Source of the DNA: Bradyrhizobium sp. AUGA SZCCT0158
Lineage (GTDB): Bacteria > Pseudomonadota > Alphaproteobacteria > Rhizobiales > Xanthobacteraceae
Assembly (NCBI RefSeq): GCF_018130065.1
Contig: NZ_JAFCME010000016.1
Coordinates: forward strand, 1 to 64,000
Length of the DNA: 64,000 bases
Direction: 5' to 3'
Numbering within the stretch: position 1 is the stretch's first letter; the number at the start of each line of letters is the position of its first letter. Positions 8,566 to 17,569 of the stretch are shown here, piece by piece. The position numbers and the translations under genes are program-made. The notes under the pieces were generated by a model. It was not told the DNA's origin and did no database searches. It worked only from the letters and a program-made list of their open reading frames with translations.

Positions 8566-9387
8566 ATGATCAAGATCGAAGGTTTGAAGAAATCATACGG
8601 CGGGAGGCCGGTGCTCCAGGGCATCGATCTCGAAGTAAAGTCCGGCGAATTCCTCGTGGTCTTGGGTCCGAGCGGCGCCGGAAAATCAACGATGCTCCGT
8701 TGCATCAACGGCCTCACGCCGCCGGACGCCGGCAAGATCGTCATCGACGGCGCGATCTTCGACTCCAAACGTGCGGCCGGCGGACGGTTGCGCCCGGTCG
8801 CGATGATCTTCCAGAACCACAACCTGGTGAAGCGACTCACCGTGCTCAAGAACATTCTGGTCGGCCGGATGGCCGGGATGTCGTCGATCCTCTCTGCACT
8901 TCAAATCTTCCCGACGAAGGACGTCGAGATCGCGATGGAATGTCTTCAGCGCGTCGAGCTGACCCACAAGGCGATGTCGCGTGCCGATCAGCTCTCCGGC
9001 GGAGAGCAGCAGCGCATCGGCATTGCCCGTGCACTGGCACAACGCCCGGCCGTCATTCTGTGCGACGAGCCGGTGGCGAGCCTCGACCCGAAAACCTCGC
9101 GTGTCGTGCTCGGCTATCTCAAGGCGATCTGCAAGGAGGAAGGCATCGCCGTCATCTGCAATCTGCACCAGGTCGACTACGCGGTCGAATTTGGCGAGCG
9201 CATCGTCGGTCTCTCCGGCGGCAAGGTGGTTTTCGACGATACGCCGGACCACCTCACCGTCGACGTCGTGCACCAGATCTATCCAGGGCTCGAAGATCCG
9301 GGGGTCGCCCGCGTGTTGCGGCCGAACGCAGGCCCACGCCTGGTGTCGAATTCGCTCGATCCCGTCGCCCTCGCGGCATCCGCCTGA
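8566..9387 (+). CDS. phnC: Phosphonate ABC transporter, ATPase
   Basis: ABC ATPase energising phosphonate import, 273 aa. Visible motifs in order: Walker A GPSGAGKST (residues about 44-52), Q-loop FQNHNLVKRL, signature LSGGEQQRIGIARAL, Walker B VILCDEPVASLDP and the switch histidine in CNLHQVDYA. The spacing to phnE is 14 bases. The C-terminal 25 residues extend past the usual PhnC end with no obvious domain. Confidence 0.93.
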   Translation: MIKIEGLKKSYGGRPVLQGIDLEVKSGEFLVVLGPSGAGKSTMLRCINGLTPPDAGKIVIDGAIFDSKRAAGGRLRPVAMIFQNHNLVKRLTVLKNILVGRMAGMSSILSALQIFPTKDVEIAMECLQRVELTHKAMSRADQLSGGEQQRIGIARALAQRPAVILCDEPVASLDPKTSRVVLGYLKAICKEEGIAVICNLHQVDYAVEFGERIVGLSGGKVVFDDTPDHLTVDVVHQIYPGLEDPGVARVLRPNAGPRLVSNSLDPVALAASA

Positions 9388-9401
9388 GCAGGAGAATGAC
9401 C

Positions 9402-10199
9402 ATGTCCAGCTATCAACTCGTCCTTCGTCCGCCTCAGGGCCGCTTCGGCTGGTGGGGCACCGGCGTCCTCGGTCTGGTGATCCTTGGATTCCTCTACTGG
9501 GCGGCGGTCGGATCGCAGATCAACGCGACAAATCTGTGGAACGGCATCCCTTATATGTGGGACTTTATGGTCCGCATGATGCCGCCAAACCCGGGCTTCA
9601 TTGAGAAGCTCTGGCGACCGGCGCTCGAAAGCTTGCAGGTTGCGATCTGGGGCACGTTGCTCGGCGTCGCGATCTCGCTGCCGATCAGCTTTTTCGCGGC
9701 CCGCAACCTCTCGCCGCATCCGGCGATTTATCACTTCACCCGCCAGGTGCTGAACTGTATGCGCGGCATCAACGAGATCATCCTGGCGCTGATCTTCGTC
9801 GCCGCCATCGGCCTCGGCCCGTTCGCCGGCGTGCTCGCCCTCGCCATCCACGGCGCCGGCATGCTCGGCAAGTTCTTTGCCGAAGCCATGGAAGACATCG
9901 ACGAAGGACCGCTCGAGGCATTCCGCTCGGCTGGCGCCGGCCCGTTCAAGACCTTTTTCTTCGGCGTGCTGCCGCAAGTGCTGCCGGCCTGGCTCGGCAC
10001 CATCTTTTACCGTCTCGAGACCAATGTGCGGCAATCCACCGTACTCGGCATGGTCGGCGCGGGCGGCATCGGCTTCGAACTCGTGTCCTCGATGAAGCTG
10101 TTCCAGTACCAGGACACGGCGACCTGCATCCTGGTCATCCTTGCGATGGTGTTGGTCACCGACCTCCTTTCCTCCCGCGTCCGCTCGATGATCCGATGA
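9402..10199 (+). CDS. phnE: Phosphonate ABC transporter, permease
   Basis: Membrane subunit of the phosphonate importer, 265 aa, about six hydrophobic segments. The EAA-type loop, which docks the ATPase, is EAFRSAGAGPFKTFFFGVLP. I chose ATG 9402 over 9396 because AGGAG (9390-9394) is seven bases before 9402 but only one before 9396. The same frame is open far upstream over phnC, but that is an antiphase shadow. Only one permease gene is present, so a homodimer is likely. Confidence 0.92.
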   Translation: MSSYQLVLRPPQGRFGWWGTGVLGLVILGFLYWAAVGSQINATNLWNGIPYMWDFMVRMMPPNPGFIEKLWRPALESLQVAIWGTLLGVAISLPISFFAARNLSPHPAIYHFTRQVLNCMRGINEIILALIFVAAIGLGPFAGVLALAIHGAGMLGKFFAEAMEDIDEGPLEAFRSAGAGPFKTFFFGVLPQVLPAWLGTIFYRLETNVRQSTVLGMVGAGGIGFELVSSMKLFQYQDTATCILVILAMVLVTDLLSSRVRSMIR

Positions 10200-10316
10200 C
10201 GCGACTCGGCCGTCCGAACATTGCCCGGCCCACTTTATGAACGTTCCCGGCATTGCCGAGAAAACGGTAACCCCTCAGCGCTCCACCGCGTGGCGCAACA
10301 CTGGAAAGGATGAGCC

Positions 10317-11561
10317 ATGCTCACACGTACTCCCGCTTCCGTGACGACGAATGGCCGCAGCTATCGCCTCCCCAATACCCCGACCGTCGTCATTTGCATC
10401 GACGGCTCCGAGCCAGGCTATATCGAGCGCGCTATCGAGAAGGGGCTTTGTCCCAATCTCGACCGGATACTTAAGACCGGCACGAACACGCAGGCGCTGT
10501 CGGTGATCCCGAGTTTCACCAACCCGAACAACCTGTCGATCATCACCGGCCGGCCGCCGGCCGTGCACGGCATCGCAGGCAACTTCTTCTACGATCGCGA
10601 GGCAAAGCAGGAAGTGATGATGAACGACGCCCGCTTCCTGCGCGCACCCACGATCCTCGCCGACTTCCAGAAGGCCGGGAGCAAGGTCGCTATGGTGACC
10701 GCGAAGGACAAGTTGCGCACGCTGCTGGGCAAGGGTCTCGACTTTCAAAAGGGTACCGCTATCGCGTTCTCATCGGAGAAGGCCGACAAGGCCGACATGG
10801 CCGAAAACGGCATCGACAACGTGCTCGAATTCGTTGGCATGAAACTGCCGGAAGTTTACTCGGCCGATCTGTCGGAATTCGTCTTCGCGGCCGGCGTCAA
10901 ACTGCTCAAAACCTTCCGGCCGGACGTGATGTATCTTTCGACCACGGACTACGTGCAGCACAAGGCGGCGCCAGGTTCGGCGATCGCCGACAGCTTCTAC
11001 AAGATGTTCGACCGCTACGTCGGAGAGCTCGATGCGCTGGGCTGTGTGCTGGTGATGACCGCCGATCACGGCATGAACGACAAGCATCTGCCAAACGGCC
11101 AGCCGGACGTTATCTACCTGCAGGAGATCCTTGATGAGAAATTCGGTTCCGGGATGACCCGGGTGATTCTCCCGATCACGGACCCATATGTCGCGCATCA
11201 TGGCGCGCTCGGCTCATTCGCGACTGTCTACGTCGATGCTGACAAGCGGCAAGCCGTGCTCGATCACATCAAGACGATCGCGGGCGTCGAAGTTGCGATC
11301 CCGGCGGAGGAGGCTTGCAAGCGGTTCGAGCTTCCGGCCGACCGCATTGGCGACGTCGTCGTGCTTTCGTCGAAACACAAGGTGCTCGGCACCTCCGCCG
11401 CCAAGCACGATCTGTCGGGACTCACGGAACCGCTGCGTTCGCATGGCGGTCTCACGGAGCAGACCGTGCCGATGATCGCCAATCGAAAGATCAAGATTCC
11501 CGCCGGGCGGACGCTGCGCAACTTCGACGTTTTCGACGTCGCCTTGAATCTCGTGTCCTGA
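10317..11561 (+). CDS. phnA: Phosphonoacetate hydrolase
   Basis: Alkaline-phosphatase-superfamily dizinc enzyme that splits phosphonoacetate into acetate and phosphate, 414 aa. All expected metal and nucleophile positions can be read: Asp29 (CIDGSE), nucleophile Thr68 (SFTNPNN), Asp211 and His215 (TTDYVQHK), Asp250-His251 (TADHGMND) and His375 (LRSHGGLT). These fall at or within two residues of the numbering I recall for the Sinorhizobium meliloti enzyme. It precedes phnY by 11 bases. The 117-base gap after phnE may hold an internal promoter. Products feed carbon and phosphate supply. Confidence 0.95.
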   Translation: MLTRTPASVTTNGRSYRLPNTPTVVICIDGSEPGYIERAIEKGLCPNLDRILKTGTNTQALSVIPSFTNPNNLSIITGRPPAVHGIAGNFFYDREAKQEVMMNDARFLRAPTILADFQKAGSKVAMVTAKDKLRTLLGKGLDFQKGTAIAFSSEKADKADMAENGIDNVLEFVGMKLPEVYSADLSEFVFAAGVKLLKTFRPDVMYLSTTDYVQHKAAPGSAIADSFYKMFDRYVGELDALGCVLVMTADHGMNDKHLPNGQPDVIYLQEILDEKFGSGMTRVILPITDPYVAHHGALGSFATVYVDADKRQAVLDHIKTIAGVEVAIPAEEACKRFELPADRIGDVVVLSSKHKVLGTSAAKHDLSGLTEPLRSHGGLTEQTVPMIANRKIKIPAGRTLRNFDVFDVALNLVS

Positions 11562-11572
11562 GGACCGGTCCC

Positions 11573-13024
11573 ATGAACGTGCCTTTTAGTTATGCGGCAA
11601 AGCGGGAGGCTATGCGCATTGCCGGCAAACACATCACGACCGATGACGTCGTTGAGGTCCGTAATCCCTACGACGGGTCGCTTGTCGGTACCGTGCCGGC
11701 AGCGCGCCCCGAACACGTGCGCGAAGCGTTTGCCAGGGCGAAAGCATTCAAACCGAAACTATCGCGTTTCGAGCGTCAGCAGATTCTGCAGAAAACCGCT
11801 GAACTGCTGCGGGGGCGGCGCGCATCCTTCGCGCGTATCATCTCCGCGGAGTCCGGCCTGTGCTGGAAGGACGCGATTTATGAGTCGACGCGCGCCTACG
11901 ACGTCTGGTCGTTCGCCGCGCAACTCGCCGTCAAGGACGATGGCGAGTCCTATGCCTGCGACATCTCGCCGAACGGCAAGGCGCGCCGCATCCATACGCT
12001 GCGAACGCCGTTGCTGGGCGTCATCTCGGCGATCACACCATTCAATCATCCGCTCAACATGGTGAGCCACAAGCTAGCGCCTGCGATCGCAACCAACAAC
12101 CGGATCGTTCTCAAGCCGACCGAGCTGACTCCGCTGACCGCGCTTGCACTCGCGGACGTGCTCTATGAGGCGGGACTGCCGCCCGAAATGCTCTCTGTGG
12201 TCACGGGCAATCCATCCACGATGGGTGATGCGATGATCACTGATCCGGACGCAGACCTGGTTACCTTCACCGGCTCCGTACGCGTCGGCAAGCACATCGC
12301 CCGCACAGCAGGCTACAAGCGTATAGTGCTCGAACTCGGCGGCAATGATCCGCTGATCGTCATGGAAGACGCTGACCTCGACAAGGCGGCCGAACTCGCC
12401 GTGCAGGGTGCGACGAAGAATTCGGGCCAGCGATGCACGGCGGTGAAGCGCATTCTCGTCGTCGAGAAGGTTGCCGATGAATTCTCGAAATGCGTGCTCG
12501 AAAAGGCCAGGAAGCTGAAATGCGGCAACCCGGCCGATCCGGAAACCGACGTCGGCACGGTCATCAATGAGCGATCCGCAGTGCTGTTCGAAAGCCGTGT
12601 CAACGACGCGGTGACGAAAGGTGCCGAGCTGCTTCACGGCAATGATCGCCAGGGTGCGCTCTATTCCCCGACTGTCGTCGACCGCGTGCCGTACGATTGC
12701 GAACTGGTGCACGAGGAGACGTTCGGTCCGGTGATTCCGATCATCCGTTGTCCGAACGACATCGCAGAGGTGATCCGCATTTCCAATTCGACCGCCTACG
12801 GGCTGTCCTCCGGCGTTTGCACCAACCGCTTCGATTACATTACGCGCTTCATCAATGAGCTCGAGGTCGGCACGGTGAACGTTTGGGAGGTGCCGGGCTA
12901 TCGCACCGAGATGTCGCCGTTTGGCGGCATCAAAGACTCTGGGCAGGGCTACAAGGAGGGAGTTGTGGAAGCCATGAAAGGCTTCACCAACGTGCGGACG
13001 TATTCGATGCCCTGGCAGGGCTGA
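11573..13024 (+). CDS. phnY: Phosphonoacetaldehyde dehydrogenase
   Basis: NAD(P)-dependent aldehyde dehydrogenase, 483 aa, converting phosphonoacetaldehyde to phosphonoacetate. Catalytic residues are visible: Asn158 (TPFNHP), Glu254 (LELGGND) and Cys288 (NSGQRCTA). Start ATG 11573 follows GAGGA and lies 11 bases after phnA; the frame is open upstream across phnA but that is a shadow. Its identity rests on the direct phnA linkage, as in the known phnWAY clusters; by sequence alone it could be another ALDH of the same subfamily. Confidence 0.92.
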   Translation: MNVPFSYAAKREAMRIAGKHITTDDVVEVRNPYDGSLVGTVPAARPEHVREAFARAKAFKPKLSRFERQQILQKTAELLRGRRASFARIISAESGLCWKDAIYESTRAYDVWSFAAQLAVKDDGESYACDISPNGKARRIHTLRTPLLGVISAITPFNHPLNMVSHKLAPAIATNNRIVLKPTELTPLTALALADVLYEAGLPPEMLSVVTGNPSTMGDAMITDPDADLVTFTGSVRVGKHIARTAGYKRIVLELGGNDPLIVMEDADLDKAAELAVQGATKNSGQRCTAVKRILVVEKVADEFSKCVLEKARKLKCGNPADPETDVGTVINERSAVLFESRVNDAVTKGAELLHGNDRQGALYSPTVVDRVPYDCELVHEETFGPVIPIIRCPNDIAEVIRISNSTAYGLSSGVCTNRFDYITRFINELEVGTVNVWEVPGYRTEMSPFGGIKDSGQGYKEGVVEAMKGFTNVRTYSMPWQG

Positions 13025-13043
13025 CGATCAATCGGAGCCGACC

Positions 13044-14618
13044 ATGACGTCGTATACGCGCCGCGATGCGCTTGCCGGAGCCATCGGCATTGCCTTGTCG
13101 ACCTCCCTTGCAGCCGGTCCGGTTCACGCGTCCTCAGGCAGCAGCATCTTCAAACTGGGGATCGCATCTGGAGATCCATGGCCCGATGGCGTCGTGCTGT
13201 GGACGCGGCTGGTTCGTGACGTTCTGGCTCCCGACGGAGGTATGGGTGATGCTCCCGTCGAGGTTACCTGGGAAGTGGCGCGCGACGAACGTTTGCAGGA
13301 TGTCGTGCGGGCCGGCGTCACCCTGGCGATGCCGGAAGTCGCGCATTCGGTGCATATCGAGGTCGGCGGCCTCGAGCCCGGGCGCTCCTATTGGTACCGC
13401 TTTCGGGCCGAGAAGACCGAGAGTCCAATCGGTAGAACTCGCACCGCGCCTGCGCCGGGACAGCAGGTGTCGCGTCTGCGGTTCGCTGCGGCCGCATGCC
13501 AGCATTGGATGTACGGGAACTGGGCCGCCTATCAACCGATGGCCGATGAAGACCTCGACTTCGTGTTGCACCTCGGAGACTACATCTACGAGGCTCCGTC
13601 ATCTAGCCCTGCCGCCGTCAAGCAGAAGGTCCGCGACGTTCCCTTCGACGTTCCAAAGACGCTGGCCGACTATCGGCGGATGCATTCATGGTACAAGACC
13701 GATCCGGCGATCCAAATGGCGCACGCTGCCTTTCCCTGGATTGCCATCTGGGATGATCACGACGTCGAGAACGACTATGCGGGAAGCCACGCTCCCGGTC
13801 GGCCGTCGACGGCGGCGTTCCTGCGGCAGCGGGCTGCGGCCTACCAGGCCTATTGGGAGCACATGCCACTGAGGGACGCACAGCGCCCGTTGGGACCGGA
13901 CGCAATCCTCTATCGGCGCTTGGCGTTCGGCGACTTGATCGACCTCATCATGCTGGACGAACGCCAGTATCGCTCGCCGCTCCCTTGCCCACCACCAGCA
14001 CCGGCGCTTGATCGCAGCCGCCTGGTTTCTGCTTCGGAATGCGCAGACGCATTCAACCCCGAGCGAACGATGCTCGGACTGAATCAGGAGAGCTGGCTTG
14101 CGAGCTGCCTTGCCGAGCCGGCTCGCGGACGTTGGCTGCTTCTCGGACAGCAACTCATGTTCTCGCCATTCGAGCGAAAGCTGAAATCCGGCACCGGCTT
14201 CTCCACCGACGGCTGGGATGGCTACGCGGCAGCCCATCAGCGCGTCATCGATCTGATCGCCGCACGTCCGCGCCGCGACACCATCGTTCTCGGAGGCGAT
14301 ATTCACGGATTCGTCGCCTCGAATGTTCCATCCCGGCGACAGGATATTCGCTCGGATACTGTCGCAGCCCACATCGTCTGCGGCGCCATCAGCTCCCGCC
14401 TGGGCGATCACAGTGGCTATATGGCGTCGCTTCCGGACAATCCGCATATCCAGTTCGTCGATGCTAAACGTCACGGTTACACGCGTTGTACCTTTACGCG
14501 AGACCAAGCCTTGTTCGAGTTTCGTGCTGTCGATGACGTGCGCGACCCAATGTCTGGTCTCGACACGTTGGCCACCTTCGAGACCAAATGGGGCGTAGCC
14601 GGTTTGCGGCGCATTTGA
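13044..14618 (+). CDS. phoD: PhoD-family alkaline phosphatase/phosphodiesterase
   Basis: Secreted Ca2+/Fe3+-type phosphomonoesterase or phosphodiesterase, 524 aa. The N terminus is a Tat signal (TRRDALAGAIG with a hydrophobic stretch and AxA-like site near residue 30). Then comes the PhoD N-terminal beta domain (FKLGIASGDPWPDGVVLWTR), and the metallophosphatase core with HLGDYIYE, WDDHDVENDY and LGGDIHGF. It begins 19 bases after phnY and is therefore probably in the same operon, joining extracellular phosphoester hydrolysis to phosphonate import and breakdown. Confidence 0.9.
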   Translation: MTSYTRRDALAGAIGIALSTSLAAGPVHASSGSSIFKLGIASGDPWPDGVVLWTRLVRDVLAPDGGMGDAPVEVTWEVARDERLQDVVRAGVTLAMPEVAHSVHIEVGGLEPGRSYWYRFRAEKTESPIGRTRTAPAPGQQVSRLRFAAAACQHWMYGNWAAYQPMADEDLDFVLHLGDYIYEAPSSSPAAVKQKVRDVPFDVPKTLADYRRMHSWYKTDPAIQMAHAAFPWIAIWDDHDVENDYAGSHAPGRPSTAAFLRQRAAAYQAYWEHMPLRDAQRPLGPDAILYRRLAFGDLIDLIMLDERQYRSPLPCPPPAPALDRSRLVSASECADAFNPERTMLGLNQESWLASCLAEPARGRWLLLGQQLMFSPFERKLKSGTGFSTDGWDGYAAAHQRVIDLIAARPRRDTIVLGGDIHGFVASNVPSRRQDIRSDTVAAHIVCGAISSRLGDHSGYMASLPDNPHIQFVDAKRHGYTRCTFTRDQALFEFRAVDDVRDPMSGLDTLATFETKWGVAGLRRI

Positions 14619-14709
14619 GAGAGGCCCACTTGCCCGAGTTCGCCCAGGGTCGGGCCGGAACCCGGATGAGCCACCGTCAGTTCCCGCGACTGGACGGTGA
14701 TCTCCGTCA

Positions 14710-14767
14710 CCCGCCTTCGCTTGCGCTTCGGCGCGGCATGCCCGCGATGAGCGCAAGCGACGGCGGG
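14710..14767. repeat. Long hairpin palindrome after phoD
   Basis: Arms 14710-14727 and 14750-14767 are complementary at 17 of 18 positions, with a 22-base loop. There is no T-run on either side, so it is more likely a REP-type palindromic element than a classic intrinsic terminator, although it could attenuate or stabilise the phosphonate transcript. Confidence 0.6.
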
Positions 14768-14837
14768 CTGGTTAGAGCTTCCTCGATGCATCGGTAATGC
14801 CGGGGAACCAACACCGGAGCATTTGCCTTATTGGTGG

Positions 14838-14954
14838 ATGAAGGCATCGAAATCTGCCACGACCGACATCATCGCCGGCCTTGCGCTCGCCATCGCGCTG
14901 GGCGCGACCGGCTATTACGGCTATTTGGCTTGGCTGCTGGTGTCGCCGGATTGA
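14838..14954 (+). CDS. Possible 38-residue single-pass membrane peptide
   Basis: A short open frame starting ATG 14838 encodes 38 residues: a polar N terminus (MKASKSATTD), one hydrophobic helix with a glycine pattern (IIAGLALAIALGATGYYGYL) and a short tail ending in SPD. The codons have the GC-rich third positions of neighbouring genes. No strong ribosome binding site is visible. It ends 6 bases from the end of the convergent MFS gene. Function unknown. Confidence 0.4.
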   Translation: MKASKSATTDIIAGLALAIALGATGYYGYLAWLLVSPD

Positions 14955-14960
14955 GCGCAT

Positions 14961-16349
14961 CTACGCCTTGCCGATCTTGCGCGGTGCAAGCATCAACAGC
15001 CCCGCCGCGACAAATGCCAGTACCGCTGCCAGCTGAAACGTCTGCTGGAAGGCTTCAAAGAAGCCATGCGCCGCTTGCAGGATTTCGAACACCAGAAAGA
15101 AAACCGATGCCGCGGTCACCGTGCCCAGCGTTCTCGTGAGCAGCGCAAGGCTGCCCGCGACGCCGCGCTCCGTCAGCGGAAGTGTTGCAGTCACGATGTC
15201 CGAATAGGCGAGCTGGAACAGGCCGAGGCCGATACCCTGCACGATCAGCCCTGTCACCCGCAGCGCTGTCGGGGTCTGCTCGGTCCACGCGCCCAGCAGC
15301 AGAAGCCCGGCGCCAATGATGGCGGCACCTGCGATGGCCAGCCGCTCCGATGAGATCAGCCGTCCGGTGAGGCGACCGGCGATCGGCGCTGCCAGCGCCG
15401 CGCCGGCCGCGCCGGCGGCCAGGATGGCGCCGCCCTCTGTCAGCGTGTAGCCGGGCATTCGCGCCAGATAATAGGGCACCAGCAGCCAAACCGAAAAGGC
15501 TGCGAGATTGGCCAGCACGCTGACAAAGTTGAGCAGCGCAAAGCCCGGCCGTTTGAGAACGTCCATTGCGATGATCGGTCGCGCCGTGCGGGATTGGCGG
15601 AAGGCAAAGCCTGCAAACGCCACGACGGACAGCAATCCGAGCCAGACGGCGGAGAGCTCGCGGATTCGATTGATCGCCATCAGCATGGTCACCAGGCCCA
15701 GCGCCAATGCGATGCCGCTTGGAATGTCAAAGCGTTCGCTTGTCAGGCGTGGCGGGGCCGCTGGCAGGCCGCGGAGCAGCAGCAGTGCCGCGATCGCGAC
15801 GGGAATTCGGAACCAGAACACCGCCGGCCAATCCCAGATCGCCGTCAAAGCGCCCCCGAGCAGCGGACCGAGCATCCAGCCCAATGCCATCATCATTGTA
15901 TAGGTGCCGAGCGCCCGGCTGCGTCGCTCTTCGCCGTAGAGTGATGTCACCAGCGCTACGCCGCAGCTCATCACCAGTGCCGCGCCGATCCCCTGCAGGC
16001 AGCGAAACACCAGCATCGCGCCGTAGCTGGGCGCACAGCTGACCAGTAGCAACGCCACCGCACTGCAGATCAGGCCGGCCCGGTAGACGACCGCGTGACC
16101 GATGGTGTCGCCGATGCGTCCGAGCGCCAACAGCAGGCTGGCGTAGGTCAAGACGTAGCAGATCACCACCCACTGGATGTCGCCGATCGAAAGTTCGAAG
16201 CCGCGGGTGATGGCAGGGAAGGCGATATTGACTGACGTGTCGAGCTGCGCCGTCGCCGTGCCCAGCCCGATCATCGCAATCTGCCACGCCTTGGAGTGGA
16301 GAAGGCCGACAGATGCTTTGGGAGGATTCGGTTCGGTTGCTGAAGGCAC
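14961..16349 (-). CDS. MFS drug-efflux-type transporter (DHA2-like)
   Basis: Membrane transporter of 462 aa with about fourteen hydrophobic segments, typical of the DHA2 (EmrB/QacA) branch. The first helix has TAQLDTSVNIAFP, motif A is LGRIGDTIGHAVVYR, and motif C-like LGWMLGPLLGGAL follows TM5, all marks of proton-driven exporters. It starts 6 bases after the metallo-beta-lactamase-fold gene, so the two are probably an operon. Exported substrate unknown. Confidence 0.85.
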   Translation of the reverse strand: MPSATEPNPPKASVGLLHSKAWQIAMIGLGTATAQLDTSVNIAFPAITRGFELSIGDIQWVVICYVLTYASLLLALGRIGDTIGHAVVYRAGLICSAVALLLVSCAPSYGAMLVFRCLQGIGAALVMSCGVALVTSLYGEERRSRALGTYTMMMALGWMLGPLLGGALTAIWDWPAVFWFRIPVAIAALLLLRGLPAAPPRLTSERFDIPSGIALALGLVTMLMAINRIRELSAVWLGLLSVVAFAGFAFRQSRTARPIIAMDVLKRPGFALLNFVSVLANLAAFSVWLLVPYYLARMPGYTLTEGGAILAAGAAGAALAAPIAGRLTGRLISSERLAIAGAAIIGAGLLLLGAWTEQTPTALRVTGLIVQGIGLGLFQLAYSDIVTATLPLTERGVAGSLALLTRTLGTVTAASVFFLVFEILQAAHGFFEAFQQTFQLAAVLAFVAAGLLMLAPRKIGKA

Positions 16350-16355
16350 GTTGTG

Positions 16356-17378
16356 TTACGCCGGTGCGAAGCTGATCGCACCATTAGCATCGACATCGCG
16401 CGTCAATCTGTCGATCGAAGCCAACATGTTCAGATGCGCAAGCGACTCGCCAAAAGCCTGGCGCGGATTGGCGTACAGCACCCGCGGAAACACTTCCTGC
16501 GCGATCGCGAACGCAGTCGTCTTGCCTGACACGACGGATGCCACGTCGTCGAGCCGCGCCCGATGATGCTCGCGCAGCTGGGCGAGCCGGGCATGCAGTC
16601 CGCGAAACGGCAGGCCGTGCGACGGCAGCACCAGGGTATCCGGCGCCAGCGCCTCGAGCCGCGTCAGCGCCTCCAGATACTCCTTCATCGGGTTGGCTTC
16701 CGGCTGCGCCGACGGCACGATCACCGACGGCGCCATGTGCGACAGGATCTGGTCGCCGGCGATCAGGATCTTGTCGCTCTCGCAATAGAACATCGCATGT
16801 TCGGGCGAATGTCCGCCCGCCGTGATCGTCCGCCACTCGCGCTGCCCCATGGCGATCACATCGCCGTCCCGGATGCGAATGAATTCGCGCGGCGGTCGCA
16901 GGCCAAGATATTTGGATGGGCGCTGCGCCTGGATGATCCCGGTGGCGTCCTCGTCGGAGGCGCCGCTCCGCTTCATGAAGCCGGCAAAATGCTCGTCCGG
17001 ACCGTCTTCGCGCTCATGCCACATCTTCCAGCCGCTGAGCCATTCGGCAAGCGGCATGCGCACCGTGCATTTCATTTCCTTCACCAGATATCCGGCGAGG
17101 CCGAAATGATCGAGATGGGCGTGCGTGAAGGTGAGGTTCTGCAACGGGCGGGCGCGCAACAGCCCGCGCCAGAGCTTGTCCCAGATTTCAAACGTGTCGT
17201 CGGTGTTCAGCCCGCAATCGACCAGCGTCCATCCCGGACCGTTGTCGAGCAGCCAGCAATTGACGTGATTGGGAATCGTGGGCATCGGCAGCCGCACCCA
17301 GAACAATCCGGGCAGCACGTCGGTCAATTCGCCATAGGCCGGCGGGCGCTGGACCGTGAGTTTCAGATCGTCGGACAT
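16356..17378 (-). CDS. Metallo-beta-lactamase-fold hydrolase
   Basis: MBL-fold enzyme of 340 aa. The metal motif is FTHAHLDHFG (HxHxDH), with further ligand histidines in GGHSPEHAMF and LPSHGLPF near the C terminus. A C-terminal helical extension (QLREHHRARLDDV) resembles the LACTB2/hydroxyacylglutathione-hydrolase-like subgroup rather than true beta-lactamases. I prefer ATG 17378 to the upstream in-frame ATG 17414 because the conserved part begins shortly after. First gene of a two-gene unit with the MFS exporter. Substrate unknown: a thioester or lactone is a guess. Confidence 0.83.
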   Translation of the reverse strand: MSDDLKLTVQRPPAYGELTDVLPGLFWVRLPMPTIPNHVNCWLLDNGPGWTLVDCGLNTDDTFEIWDKLWRGLLRARPLQNLTFTHAHLDHFGLAGYLVKEMKCTVRMPLAEWLSGWKMWHEREDGPDEHFAGFMKRSGASDEDATGIIQAQRPSKYLGLRPPREFIRIRDGDVIAMGQREWRTITAGGHSPEHAMFYCESDKILIAGDQILSHMAPSVIVPSAQPEANPMKEYLEALTRLEALAPDTLVLPSHGLPFRGLHARLAQLREHHRARLDDVASVVSGKTTAFAIAQEVFPRVLYANPRQAFGESLAHLNMLASIDRLTRDVDANGAISFAPA

Positions 17379-17569
17379 TCGTTTCCCCCGGACCGTCAGC
17401 TTACGCGATTTCATCGGACCATCAACGCCAAAGGGATTTTCATGCCTCCCATGCGGCTATGCGCAGCAAAATCTTCCACCCAGGCCTTGAATGGGGAACG
17501 TTTCTCCTAGAGAAGGTGACGAACCGTCGCGCAATCGGCGCTCCGAGGTCAGTTAGGCAAAAAACCAAA

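Noticed and set aside
8700..9401. Long N-terminal extension of PhnE
   Set aside because: It overlaps phnC in another frame and is Arg-rich; PhnE homologues begin near 9402.
13686..14756. Minus-strand open frame of about 356 codons opposite phoD
   Set aside because: It is the shadow of phoD, which has a full set of PhoD motifs and a Tat signal.
14710..14767. Intrinsic terminator after phoD
   Set aside because: The stem is strong but no T-run follows on either strand, so I list it as a repeat hairpin only.
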